Source of the DNA: Entoloma clypeatum
Taxonomy: Eukaryota; Basidiomycota; Agaricomycetes; Agaricales; Entolomataceae
Length of the DNA: 64,000 bases
NCBI GenBank assembly: GCA_963565915.1
Contig: OY751486.1
Span: 3,534,001-3,598,000 of the forward strand
Direction of reading: 5' to 3'
In this document: positions 26,374 through 37,500 of the stretch, in pieces
Layout: each line of letters starts with the position of its first letter
Numbering within the stretch: the stretch's first letter is position 1
Notes under the pieces: model-generated
What the model was told of the DNA's origin: nothing
The model's database searches: none
What the model saw: the letters and a program-made list of their open reading frames with translations, nothing else
Program-made: the position numbers and the translations under genes

Positions 26374-29300
26374 TCAGGCCATCTCCTCATCATCACTGCC
26401 TTCTTCATCCTCTTCGTCATCACTGACGATAAGGACTCCAGCACTATGATAAGAATCCGGCCACTTCATCGTCGAAACCTGAGGAATCAACAGCGACGAA
26501 GCTGACTGTTGGCTGATTGCACCGCTTCCGCTACCATTGCTCCTGCTCCCATTATCAGGCTGGTAATTCTGATTGCCTTTACCGACAACCAGCGACACCG
26601 TTGCTGACGTCGGTGTCAGTGTCGAAGCTTGATTGTCTTCCTCCATCAATCTGCACATAACACATTCAAAAAAGAAAAGAACAATATACTTAGCTGCTCC
26701 ATCATCCTCCCTGAAAACCCACACAGCGAAACGCACCGGCTTCGTTCGCGCATAGTCGCCATAATACGGTCTTTTTCCTGCTTCGTCCGCGCCTGTGTCA
26801 GTTGGGCCATCAAGACCTTACTTTCAGCGATGTATTGTTCCAAGCGTTGCTGCCGCGCAGCTAGCTGAGACTTGGCTGGGATCTTTGACGACGATGGTGT
26901 CGGTACTGCCATGGACAGTGTCGGTGTCGGTGGGACGGGAGCCAGCGCTGCTGAGGACTTGAAAGTCTGGATTGTCTCGGTAATGAACGAGACAGCCAGA
27001 TCATCCAACGAAAAGCTATCGAGAGCAACTGCAGCAATCGTACCCGAGTCTGGAAAGGCTTCTACTGGTGGCGACACGGACGCCGGCGGTGAGGAGGGTG
27101 ACTCATGAGCTCCGTTAGTCGAAGGGGTCACCAGGGGGATAGGTTTTGCCTTCTTCTTCTGACTCTGCAGTACAAGGACCCTCAATCGTTCTTCCATCGC
27201 CTGCTTATCTGGATCCACACCGTTCTCACCTGAGGGAGCCGCAGAAACGGGTGATCCACTCAGGGGCTGGGCGTTCCCAGTCGTTAGCGCGAGCTCCGTC
27301 TTGCTTCGAGCAATTCTCTCCTGCAACTCCTTCTGCCGTGCAAGCAAAGAGCGCTTGGCATAACTCGGACCTTTAGGCGCATTCTTCATAGCCCGAGGCT
27401 CGGAAGGTGCCAATGGCGGTGTAGCAGCGTTAGACGGGGGAGGTGAAACAAGGGCAGGAGATAGAATAGCAGGAGAGACCATGGATGGGATCGTTCCAAG
27501 ACAGAGCGGAATCCCAGGTTCTGCATGTGGACGCACTGGAACTGGGGCAACTGGGGCAAAGGGCTGTTGCTCCAATTGTTGTGTCGTTCTGGCTATTTCC
27601 ACATGATTCATCACTCTAGGGGAGGCGGGTCCGCGAGACGACATATCTGCTTCGGGAAACTCTGGATCAAATTCAATGTCTTCGAATGTAGAAGAATCCC
27701 TCAGAGCCTTCGGTAAAGCAAGATTGAGCTCTGGTTTCGGAGACGGTGACCTGGAGGACGCGATGGAAGAACCACCTCGCAGGCTTCGAGCAGCAGAAGC
27801 TCCGAATGACGTTGGATCAGGTCTTTTGGGCTTTGGAGCAGCCCATTGCCTTTCAAGGGTCGATCGTGGCAAGAAAGAGGATGGTTGAGGCAAAACATGC
27901 CCGGGACCTGATGGCAACGTGTAGATACCTGTGGATTGCGCATACAAGTTCGGATTCATGGGAAGGGAAGGCGGATTGGGACGGATCTTTGAAACCTGAG
28001 GAGACGGCGCGGAAACGTTGGCTTTCTGTAACTTCGCTTGCTTGACCATTCTTTCCTTTGCAAGCCTGGCTTTCCTCTCTTTCTTCGTCTCTTTTTTTGC
28101 AGGTACATCGACCTCTTTTTCCGCAGCGTCACCTTCAATTTCGCCCTCTTCGATTTCTCCTACCCCAGCCCCAGCCCCAACCCCATCAACCCTGTACCAC
28201 CAGACTTTGATCAAATCTTCTCTTGGCTTGCCCTTGAGTTGAGGAATCGGTATAATGTGCAGCGACTGCCCGAGCCTGGGGCTGCTCCAAGCCTTCCTGG
28301 CCAATTCCGCCGTAGCAAACTCAATCAAAGCTTTCGAACCGGGTGCATCGATGGAGAGATAAACAGGATGCGCACCACAAGCCTTCTTACACCAAGAGTT
28401 GATGAAGTCGGCGTTGCGATGGGTTTTGGGTAGTTGTTCCATGACGAGAGTGCGTGCTGGATTGGGAATGTATGGGCTTGTGGAGGAGGATGAAGTAGCA
28501 GGTATCTGGAAGAGGCCATGCTTGCTTGAAGGATCTTGTTCAGGTTTCATACCAATCGGGGGAGCTGTTGGTAGCGCGGGTTTAATAGGGATAGGTTCTG
28601 CGGGCAAAGGCATCGGTTCTGTAATAGTATTTCGCCGCTGCTTCCGCGAACTTGCAATAGGGCGGGACTGTGGTGCCGGAGGTAGACTGGGGGGGATTGG
28701 GGCGTCTGAATGGGTAGGCTCATCTGGAGGCCAAGCCGGTGGGGAGAAGACGGGCTCCCAAGTGTTGTCGTGCATCGTGGCCTCAGCTGCTAAGGCCATT
28801 GAAGAAACCCAAGCTGACGAGGATGCAATAAAGGCGGAGTGGTCGGTGTGATGGGGTTGAGGCCCTCCAAAGGTTTGATTCATATACGAGGGAAGGGGAG
28901 CAGATTGTGGTTCAAACATTGGAAATGTCATCGATTTGTTTGACCAGGACTGCGGTGCTGGCAGAAAGGCTGGATTCGGTAGACTAGATCTTGCATTATT
29001 CAACCAAACTTGATGCTTGAGCATTTCTCCGGCCTCCGTGACTTGACGCTCCAACCGTCGCTGACGTTTCCTGGCCTTCTTGCTGGGCAAAGCTACTTGT
29101 CGTGCGTCTGAGGTTGATGCGGGGGTCTTCATTTGGTTGGAGCCTGCTAGAGAATTATGAGCATTGTGCAAGTCTGCTTGAGCTCGTTTGCGCTTCTGAG
29201 GTCGCTTTCCTATGATAGACAATGAGCAAAGAGGGGTTTCAGATACCAAAAAAAACATTGAACATACCAGTTTGAGCAGCTTTCTTGATATCTTGGTGGT

Positions 29301-29478
29301 TAACAGTCACACCTCCTTGCGCCATCCTTTCGTTTGAAATTCGATTCCGATTCGCTCGATTGGTAGGTGGCAGCTGTTTGGAAATGGGCGAGTAGCTAGA
29401 CTTAAAAAGCTCGTGGAAGACTTCTTCTTCTGAGTCGTCAATGGCGATAGGAAATTCCTTTGAGCCGGCGTCGTTCAT
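26374..29478 (-). CDS. Large hypothetical protein with RRM-like segment and acidic ends
   Basis: Not a family I can name. Exon 1 (from 29478) starts MNDAGSKEFPIAIDDSEEEV, an acidic patch resembling a SUMO-interacting motif (IAIDDSEEE), and is joined by GT-AG to KRPQKRKRAQADLHNAHN. The big exon is rich in Pro, Ser and Ala. It contains a basic KKARKRQRRLERQ helix, an RRM-like segment (RTLVMEQLPKTHRNADFIN ... ALIEFATAELARKAW ... EDLIKVWWYRVDG), a KKETKKERKARLAKERM coiled coil, and two related helices (LLARQKELQERIARSKTEL and LAARQQRLEQYIAESKVLM). The last intron joins RERSR to LMEEDNQAST. The C-terminus is acidic (VSDDEEDEEGSDDEEMA). A nuclear RNA-related role is a guess from composition and the RRM-like part. 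Confidence 0.75.
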
Positions 29479-29740
29479 GATGGGACGAGAAAGGTGATAT
29501 ATGATACTTTGATTCTTCTGTATGTCCTCATTTGGCAGTGTTATCGTAAACCTAGCTTTGCTGCAGCCAATGATGAAGTAAGAAAATTCTACATACTTCT
29601 TCCTTCACCTGAGTGAGTCCTAACCACGCTGGTCGGCATGGTGTGAAGAAGGAAGGGCAGAGCTCCCATACACGCGAGGTCGTAGGTTGATGGTTCGTGA
29701 GAATGTAATGTACACAACTACGGGGATGATGCTTGGCATG

Positions 29741-30332
29741 TTATGACGACCTTCGTAGACCTGTAGCCGTGCCGCCAAGTCCGAGCCTGCTTGCCCAGTG
29801 TCGCAGCCACCCGGCGCCTGTGCCTTCCCTGGGCGGCGCAAGACGCGAATGTGCGAGCGTGCCCATCTGAGACCCGAGTCGTGCTGAAAATGGTTTGAGG
29901 TAATAGCTCACTATCGCCCTGGAAGTTTGAAATGAGTTCGAGGGTCAGTTTCGACGCTTGAATTAGTACTCACCAGAGAAGCCCTTGCAGCAACGGACTG
30001 ATAACTTGGTCTCGAGCTGTGACCCATGCAACTCGTCCCCACTGGACTTTTATGACTTCGTGTCCCGTAACTTCTAAACGGCGTTCCTGCTCTTCATCGT
30101 CTATTCCACCAACTTCTTCATAACCGACTTTCTCTATTCCCGTACGGCTAGATTCTTCTCCCTCGCGAGAGCAATGAATAGTGATGTATGGCTGGATGCT
30201 CCGCAGGTAACTGTACTCGAAACGTAAATCTGGGATTCCTGGAATTCTTGGGTGGTGTGGCTGGGCAGATCGGTGCTCAAAGTCGTCATGGGAGTGGCGA
30301 CCGATTAAAGGTGACTTGAAGTTGCTCGCCAT
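29741..30332 (-). CDS. Small conserved fungal protein, DUF1770-like
   Basis: A small protein of about 170 residues whose core RIPGIPDLRFEYSYLRSIQP resembles the fungal family of unknown function DUF1770. I am moderately, not fully, sure of that label. Exon 1 (from the ATG at 30332) ends QVISPLLQGLL. A GT-AG intron near 29975 leads to exon 2 (WAIVSYYLKPFSARLG ... GTATGLRRSS) with the stop at 29741. A weakly hydrophobic segment spans the splice junction and could be a membrane anchor. It lies 262 bp upstream of the start of the large hypothetical gene on the same strand. Confidence 0.7.
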
Positions 30333-30478
30333 GACAGGACGCGCGATTCAGAACGTGACAAGTGAACTTCCCCTCCTCTCTCAACGGCACTCTAATTAGA
30401 GCTCGGACTGAACGCAGCAGAAACACGTGATGTTCGGAAATCGCCGAACACCCATTTGGGGCACGTTTGTAGACTCCA

Positions 30479-30868
30479 TACTATCCCTCACCCTAAGGTC
30501 GGCGTGGCTGTGTCAAGACCTCAAGGTCGTCAGTCACATCAGGTCACAAGTCGATTCTGCACTCCGGCGACGTGGCGTCGAAAAGAGCATGTCCATGTGA
30601 TACTTTATTTATACTCCGACACGGCAGGTACCGACAGGTGACATTCAGTGTGACTCCCCAAATTCAGCAGTTTCAACAGATGTCGAGCGATCTCAACATC
30701 CGCCACAGTTCTACAACATTTTTGTGTGTTCAATTCAATCAGAGTCAATCCTAAATACTGTCTGTGTTGACCATCAGGCCATGAAAGTAGCTGGGAAGGC
30801 GATCTGAGAAATCTGCCGACCTTGAGGATTTTGACACAGCCACACCGACCTTAGGATGAGGGATAGTA
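30479..30868. mobile_element. 390 bp MITE with ~50 bp terminal inverted repeats
   Basis: The left end starts TACTATCCCTCACCCTAAGG and the right end, reverse-complemented, starts TACTATCCCTCATCCTAAGG. The arms continue through GTGGCTGTGTCAA to CCTCAAGGTCG with about three mismatches and one indel. The outermost TA may be the target duplication, as for Tc1/mariner-type elements. There is no coding capacity, so it is non-autonomous. Confidence 0.8.
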
Positions 30869-30909
30869 TGTTCATTCCCATCCTCTCACGGTTTCCTTCC
30901 CAATTTGGG

Positions 30910-31516
30910 CCCCTTCGGCTGAGAGTCTGGGAAACTCCCAGGACATTTGAGGGGGGTTACTTGGCCTTTCATTTTCGTGTTGTGCTGGTTGCGTCCCTGA
31001 CTCTGCCATCAGTTTTGGCTTGACTTCAAAGCATTACAATACTGTTTCTTATTAGTCTTGACTCCAAGCATGAATTTTGCAGACTTTGTGATGGCGAGGG
31101 GAGCAATGTGAACCACTTGGCATCGAGTGGGATCATAGTGCAGGTGTGGATGGCGGCTGGTTCTCATTGTTGACTCATTGTTTCTTAGAAGGTCTCAGAA
31201 ATTTTTTTTTTTCAGTATTCGGAATGTCGAGAAGTCAACAAGGAGTCAAAACCAGTAGGGGCAGCAAAGAATGGAGTACTTAGATGGTGTTTTGTTCTTG
31301 TTGGAATGATTTCAGATTGGGCCAAACTGACTGGAGTGCTCCAGGCATGGATTCAGTGAATACAAGTGTATTTTGAGGACTAGTTAGTGGATGTGACCAG
31401 CATGGTAGTACACGAAAATGAGAGGCCAAGTAACCTGATGTAAGTACAGCGAAATCTTGGTCTACCAAACCCCCTCAAATGTCCTGGGAGTTTCCCAGAC
31501 TCTCAGTGGGAGGGGT
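30910..31516. mobile_element. ~600 bp foldback/TIR element
   Basis: CTGAGAGTCTGGGAAACTCC at 30919 is repeated inverted at 31506. Identity extends about 37 bp (CAGGACATTTGAGGGGG), then resumes with TTACTTGGCC...CATTTTCGTG after a ~36 bp indel in the right arm. There is no ORF, and the target duplication is unclear. The outer CCCCT/AGGGG may belong to the ends. Confidence 0.65.
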
Positions 31517-31635
31517 CTGCAACTATGACAGTGAATCATCATGCAACACCACAACAATCTGGTGGTTGGACACCCAGGATGATGGAAAACTCTAGAGCTG
31601 GTGTTGCGCAGTTATTGGTGGCCCCATATGGCATG

Positions 31636-32082
31636 TGTTATGATCATACTTTTCACTTTTCATCTTATCTTATCTAATCTACATCTTATCTCATCTTATC
31701 CTCATCATATCATATCTCATCATATCTATGGCTGCGTGACACATGTATGCCACATATATTACTGTTGAGGCAACGCTAAGTCTAACGACATCGCGAGCCC
31801 AAACATCTGAACTTAGAGGGAAAATGTGGAAGATGCTGTATTGCCAAGAGACCCAGCAGGAATCTCAAGAGAACAAGCTATCAAATACAAGTGAAAGTAC
31901 CCTACTTATATATGTAAATACCATGAGGCTGCGTTGAGGCAGCGTCATGCTATGCGACTCCGGATCCTTCGCATCCTGCTGTGTTGTAATGATAAGATGT
32001 CCTCATGTACGACATGATGTAGATAAGATAAGATTGAGATAAGATAAGATAAAGTGAAAAAGGTGAAAATACGATCATAACA
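31636..32082. mobile_element. TGTTATGATC-ended inverted-repeat element
   Basis: It begins TGTTATGATCATACTTTTCA and ends with the inverted counterpart (TGAAAATACGATCATAACA). The subterminal arms are CTTATC/GATAAG-rich. There is no coding capacity. Confidence 0.55.
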
Positions 32083-32246
32083 ATTACAGTACATAAGTAA
32101 CACACTCTCTCTTGTATTTGTTAGCTTGTTCTCTTGAGATTCCTGCTGGGTCTCTGGACAATACAGCCCTTTCATCATCTTTCCATGTTTCTTCACTAAG
32201 TTCCTAAGTTTGGGCTCGTGATGTTGTTAGACTTAGCATCACCTCA
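31770..32246. repeat. Inverted repeat of ~145 bp overlapping the preceding element
   Basis: The segment 31770-31917 (GCTAAGTCTAAC ... GAGACCCAGCAGGAATCTCA ... AAATACAA) recurs in inverse orientation at about 32246-32100. The right copy lies outside the TGTTATGATC-ended element, so two repeat units in opposite orientation have been brought together. Confidence 0.65.
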
Positions 32247-32388
32247 ACAGAAGAACAAGCTCTTTTCTATTTGCCCGCCCAAACACACTCTATCATCACT
32301 ATCCCTGCCGTTTCATGCTTTTGCGTTAAAAGTCGCACCTCATCTTTACATGCGGACCCTACATCAGCAAAGTGGTCCCAGGGCTGGT

Positions 32389-32478
32389 AGCAATCCATAG
32401 CAAACACACTCACATCCATAGCAGCCATAGCACTCTGTAGCAACCTCACTGGCAGGCATAGCAATGTAGCACTAAAGC
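32389..32478. repeat. Degenerate minisatellite with CATAGCA/TGTAGCA words (left part)
   Basis: Words such as CCATAGCA, GTAGCAA and CATAGCAATGTAGCAC recur. The last five bases, AAAGC (32474-32478), are the left target duplication of element A1. The array continues on the other side of A1 at 39130-39207. Confidence 0.6.
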
Positions 32479-32880
32479 TGTTACGGACTCTACGGTATGA
32501 GGACCACATCATATCTTTTACTTATCGGCCCGACTCGGCGCCCTCTTACGAACTCACTATGTCTAATGTCTACTTTCGCAACCTTCGATTCCCAGTCTGA
32601 CTCATTACATTACTTCGTCATCCCCTTTAGTATACTTCGCTCCCACGCTGACTCGCTTTCCGCAGTCAGCTTACTCACTGTACATAGCCTTCCGCAGTCG
32701 CCTTACTCATGCGCACTGCCTTCCGCAGTACTGACTCATCCGCTACCGCCTATAGTCAGTACCTATATAAACCTCTTGTACTGTAGTAGATTCCTTAGAT
32801 TTAGCAATCACTTTGCTCTTCGCCTTTCCACTTTCCTGCATACTCTGCCCGAACCTTGGAACGGTTTGTTAAGCATAACA
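32479..32880 (+). repeat. 5' LTR of A1 (402 bp)
   Basis: The LTR runs from TGTTACGGACTC to GCATAACA. A TATATAA box lies at 32764-32770. The predicted transcript start is roughly 25-30 bp downstream, next to AGATTTAGCAA (32797-32807), the segment complementary to the PBS. Confidence 0.95.
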
Positions 32881-32882
32881 AG

Positions 32883-32893
32883 TTGCTAAATCT
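32883..32893 (+). other. Self-priming primer-binding site of A1
   Basis: TTGCTAAATCT, two bases after the LTR, is the exact reverse complement of AGATTTAGCAA in the LTR (32797-32807). This is the arrangement by which the fission-yeast Tf1 transcript primes its own reverse transcription. The same pair is present in copy A2. Confidence 0.75.
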
Positions 32894-32982
32894 CGTTAGG
32901 TTCGCCCAGAGCAAAGAGAGCAACTACCAGATGAGTCAAGACGTCACGCTTCTTTGAAGACTTCACCAGTAACCCATTCAGC

Positions 32983-33669
32983 ATGCCAGAAGCCCGACAG
33001 GAGGAGCTAAGTCCTCGAGACAGTATCGATTTTACACTCATCCAGCAGTACATCGAATCGGAGATCCGTCGCATCCTACAGCAGGTGCTTGACGAAGAAC
33101 TAGACAACGACGAGCATCGCCCCCACGGCGAGATAGCAGAGAGCATCCATCTTGCTCGGCAACACCAGATCGCGCGTTACAACGCCCGACAGAACAAACT
33201 CGAAAGCTTTCACATTCAAGAAGGACCTCAGACAGGTCGGATCACAGAGATCAGAGAGTTTATCGGTGTCCAGACAACCATTATCAGAAGATTGATTAGG
33301 ACGCTCACATCGAGACGTCCCAGAGCCACATCATCATGTCTTACTCGAAGCAGCAGATCTACGCCCACTTCACCACCGAAGAACAACAGACCGAGTACAA
33401 CCGCTGGGCACGAAACGAGAGACTTGACCCCTTCTCGCGACCAACAGACACGCAGGAACAGAGATTCCTTAGAGATTTACAGAGGAAATACTCTGAACGT
33501 TTTGCCACCGATTCCGCCGACGAGTCCCCTGACAAATTTACTTTTGACTCCGCGCAGTCAGATATCGAACAGATGCCTAGAACAGGGACTCATTTTCAAT
33601 CCTTACCTGTATCCCAAACCCCATCTTCATCCCAACAACCCGACTCCTCTTCTCCTCCGCAGACTCTAA
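32983..33669 (+). CDS. A1 gag N-terminal reading frame
   Basis: It starts MPEARQEELSPRDSIDF and has a helical, charged N-terminus (IQQYIESEIRRILQQVLDEE; HLARQHQIARYNARQNK). From about 33330 the next frame (33336-34538) looks more protein-like, so the coding signal shifts frame inside the overlap. In copy A2 the same N-terminal frame is fused to the rest of gag by a deletion. Whether A1 makes two proteins or uses a frameshift is undecided. Confidence 0.6.
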   Translation: MPEARQEELSPRDSIDFTLIQQYIESEIRRILQQVLDEELDNDEHRPHGEIAESIHLARQHQIARYNARQNKLESFHIQEGPQTGRITEIREFIGVQTTIIRRLIRTLTSRRPRATSSCLTRSSRSTPTSPPKNNRPSTTAGHETRDLTPSRDQQTRRNRDSLEIYRGNTLNVLPPIPPTSPLTNLLLTPRSQISNRCLEQGLIFNPYLYPKPHLHPNNPTPLLLRRL

Positions 33670-34538
33670 ACATGGCAGAAGCTCCAGCTGTACAAACAAT
33701 GGATACATCCAAGATCATCAAGGATCCTGGGATGTTCAAGGACAGATACACCTTTGACGAGTGGTGGAAGGCCACCAAACTATACATCAGGTTCCAAAAG
33801 AGCCTCACAGATGATCAGAAGATTCTTGCGGTGCTATCCCGCATGATGGAAGGGTCCGGCAGACACTGGGCCAGTAACAAGTTAGACGCTCTTGCCGTTG
33901 ACAACGAGAACATCACCTGGCTAGGCTTTTCCGATGATATCGCCACACGATTCTCCATCGCCAACAAGTCGGTCGCTGCCAAAGCCAGACTTGAAGTCCT
34001 GAAACAAGAGAAACGTACCGTTGATGAATTCTTGGATGAATTTGAAGAATCCTTGAAACTGTCAAACCTTGGCGAAGAAACTGGGAAATACATCCTAGAG
34101 AAGAACGTCAACCGCAGAATCTCTGAACAAGTGGCTAGCGATGGCAAGACATACACCGATTACGCAAAGGAGATCCGAAACAAGGGACGACAGATGGAAG
34201 GACACACACTGGTCATCCGAGGTGGCGGCAACATGCGCACCAGATCGGGTACCACTTATGGTGGTCAGGGCAAAGCCATGGAAATTGACAAAGCAGGAGT
34301 AGCCCGTTGCTACAACTGTCAACGCTTCGGTCATCTGGCTAAAGACTGTAGCGCTCCAAAGAAGAAAGATGGTCGCAAGTGTTTCAACTGTGACCAAGAA
34401 GGCCATATCGCACGCAACTGCCGCAAGCCGAAGAAGAACTCTGGAAGGGTTAGGAAGGTGTCCGAAGAAGATGCTGAGAATGATGAAACCACAATCTTAG
34501 AAGCCGATGAGAAGGATTTTCCCGAAGGGTCCGATTAA
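33336..34538 (+). CDS. A1 Gag capsid/nucleocapsid
   Basis: This is the structural protein of the virus-like particle. It contains a capsid-like region (DEWWKATKLYIRFQKSL, RHWASNKLDALAV, FSIANKSVAAKARLEVLKQ) and two CCHC zinc knuckles (CYNCQRFGHLAKDC and CFNCDQEGHIARNC), followed by a basic then acidic tail ending EKDFPEGSD. The start used is the ATG at 33336. The pol frame is -1 relative to this one and overlaps its last 28 bases. Confidence 0.85.
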   Translation: MSYSKQQIYAHFTTEEQQTEYNRWARNERLDPFSRPTDTQEQRFLRDLQRKYSERFATDSADESPDKFTFDSAQSDIEQMPRTGTHFQSLPVSQTPSSSQQPDSSSPPQTLNMAEAPAVQTMDTSKIIKDPGMFKDRYTFDEWWKATKLYIRFQKSLTDDQKILAVLSRMMEGSGRHWASNKLDALAVDNENITWLGFSDDIATRFSIANKSVAAKARLEVLKQEKRTVDEFLDEFEESLKLSNLGEETGKYILEKNVNRRISEQVASDGKTYTDYAKEIRNKGRQMEGHTLVIRGGGNMRTRSGTTYGGQGKAMEIDKAGVARCYNCQRFGHLAKDCSAPKKKDGRKCFNCDQEGHIARNCRKPKKNSGRVRKVSEEDAENDETTILEADEKDFPEGSD

Positions 34539-37500
34539 ACGACGCTAAGTCGCGACCCTTATCTATTAAACGGACTTGCTTGCCTTGTATGACTGCAGAC
34601 AATAGAACCTATGTCATCCCTGCCAAGCGAGCCGCTGCGTCGACTAAGATTGTGAAGGGAGATAACCCTCCGAAAAGACGAGAAATCAGGCTGTTAGCTC
34701 AGCTCAAAACACGACGAGGACCAAAGGTTATCCGACCTGAGGTTGACAGCGGATGTGAACGCACATGCATCCATCCCAGAATAGTACGCGAACAGAACCT
34801 CCCCACATGAGGAATACCACCCATAGCAATTCTAAATGCGGATGGATCACCAAATCGACAACAGAAAGCGAGCCAACTTGCCGAAGTCAAACTGGATTTG
34901 GGAGCACATCAGGAAACCATGGAAGCAATGGTACTGGACATTGGGAGAATGGACATGCTCTTGGGACATGACTGGTTGGTACACCACAACCCCACAATCA
35001 ATTGGACAACCGGTGTGGTAACATTTAACCGGTGCCCAACAACATGTCAAACCAAACACTTGGATTTCAGGATTAACCTTGATGGTCGCAAACACCGGGT
35101 TCGCATGGTTGAGGTGCGCGACAAAGATGCACCCAAAAAGTCGGATCAGAAATGGAAGCCTGGAGACCCTATCTTGGAAGCTGTCACTCCCACACCACCT
35201 CCCACAACCAAACGACCCTCATATGTTGAACGATTTGCCCATCTTTTCGAGAAAGAGAACTTTGATAAGATCCCAAAGGAGAGGGAATGGGACCATGGTA
35301 TCGAACTTACACCGGACGCACCAAAGGAACTAGGGGGAAATACATATCCTATGACGCAAAAGGAACAAGAGGAATTGGACGTATTCATTGATGAGGGTCT
35401 AGCAACAGGAAAGATCCGCCCGTCCAAATCCCCTTATGCCTCCCCTTGCTTCTTCATCAACAAGAAGGATGGCTCCAAACGATTGGTACAAGATTACCGC
35501 ATGGTCAATAAATTCACAGTCAAAGACAAGTTCCCACTCCCACGAATATCCGATCTCTTGGATGTACTGAAAGATGCGGTCTACTTCAATAAAATGGACA
35601 TCATGTGGGGCTATAACAACGTCCGGATTAAGGAGGGCGATGAATGGAAAGCTGCCTTCCTCACCAGTCGAGGATTGTTCGAACCATTGGTCATGTTTTT
35701 TGGTCTTTGCAACTCCCCGGGAATGTTCTCTTGAATGATGGCTAGTCTATTCCGGGACCAGATCCGCCGACGTATCTGCGTGATCTACATGGATGACATT
35801 GTGGTTATCGGTAAAACCAAGGAAGAACTCGCGCGAAACACTGAAGAAATCCTACAGATCCTATCGGACAATGATTTGTTCCTAAAGGAGAAGAAGTGTT
35901 TATGGGAAGTAACGAAATGTCCTATATTGGGATATGTGGTTGGTGAGGGACGTGTTGAGATGGAAACTGAGAAGGTGGATACAATTCGAAACTGGCGAGC
36001 ACCCACATCAAAAAAGGAAGTTCAGAAGTTCCTTGGATTTGCTAACTTCTATCGACGTTTTATTGAAGGGTACTCAAACATCGCAAAACCTCTCACCGCG
36101 CTCACAGGCGGTACAGCATTTACTTGGGGACCAACAGAGCAGCAAGCTTTTGAAGGTCTCATATGGGCAATTACATCGGCACCAGTCTTGGCATTACCGA
36201 AACCAGAGGGACAGTTCAGGGTTGAAACCGATGCATCGGGCTATGCAATTGGAGCAGTACTCTCTCAGAAGCAAGACAACAAATGGCACCCCATCGCATT
36301 CTTGTCACGGACCATGTCCGCGGCCGAACAGAATTACGAGATATATGACAAGGAACTCCTGGCAGTTGTGGAAGCGTTAAAAGATTGGAGACACTATCTG
36401 CTCGAAGCCAGGGAACATTTTGAAATCTTGACCGATCACAAGAACCTGGAATATTTCCGTCGTCCTCAGGACCTGAATCAACGACAGCGACGCTGGAAAA
36501 TGAAGTTACAAGACTATGACTTCAAATTACGGCATGTGCCCGGCAAGACCAATGCAAAAGCGGACATCCTGTCACGCTTACCCTGGTATGAAGCGGAACT
36601 CGAACCACAGGACAGTGACCAAATGCTCAAGGAGGGACTATTCTTGAAACGGTTGGAATCAGAAGATGTGGTACAAATGGAGATATTCACGGAGGAACAA
36701 TTCTTTGAAGGGGGTGAAACATCTGATTCCATCAAAATTGGAAACGTCACGACCATTGAAAATCCGTGGATCGCACGCATCAAGGGTTCAAACCGCATGG
36801 AGACAGAAGTAGCGCAGGGCCTAAAAAAGAATCCTCATTGGTATCAGCAGGAGAATGGGATCACCTATGCAGGAGAACGAGTCTATGTCCCGCCAGATCC
36901 ACAATTACAACAAGAATTGATATTTGAGTCACACGATGCACCAGTGGCCAGACATCCAGGACAGTACCGGACACATGAACTCCTCACTCGCACCTACTGG
37001 TGGCCCACCATACTGCATGATGTGAAGAAGTATGTGAAGGGTTGCGACACTTGTCAACGCAACAAGATTAACCGACAAAAGCGACATGCTCCGCTACACC
37101 CCCATGCAGCACCAAGTCACCCATGGGAAGACATAGGAATCGATGTCGTGGGACCGATACCAGAATCTGATGGAAAAAACACAATTCTGGTCATCACGGA
37201 TAGACATTTGAAGATGCTTCACCTCATTCCGACAACCGTGGAACTATCAGCTGAAGGATTAGCCAAGATCTATCGGGATCAGATATGGAAGCTTCATGGA
37301 ATCCCCAAGAAGATCATCAGCGATAGGGGACCATAGTTCGCCGCGAAGTTCATGGAGATACTCTGCCGCATGCTAGGGATCAAGAGGAACCTGTCCACCG
37401 CATACCACCCACAGACTGATGGACAGGCCGAGCGATCACATCAGGAGATGGAAGTGTTCTTACAAAACTTTGTCAACCATCTACAGGATGATTGGGCTGA

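Noticed and set aside
30479..32246. CRISPR-like repeat array
   Set aside because: The repeats are inverted arms of transposon-like elements in a eukaryotic genome, not regularly spaced direct repeats.
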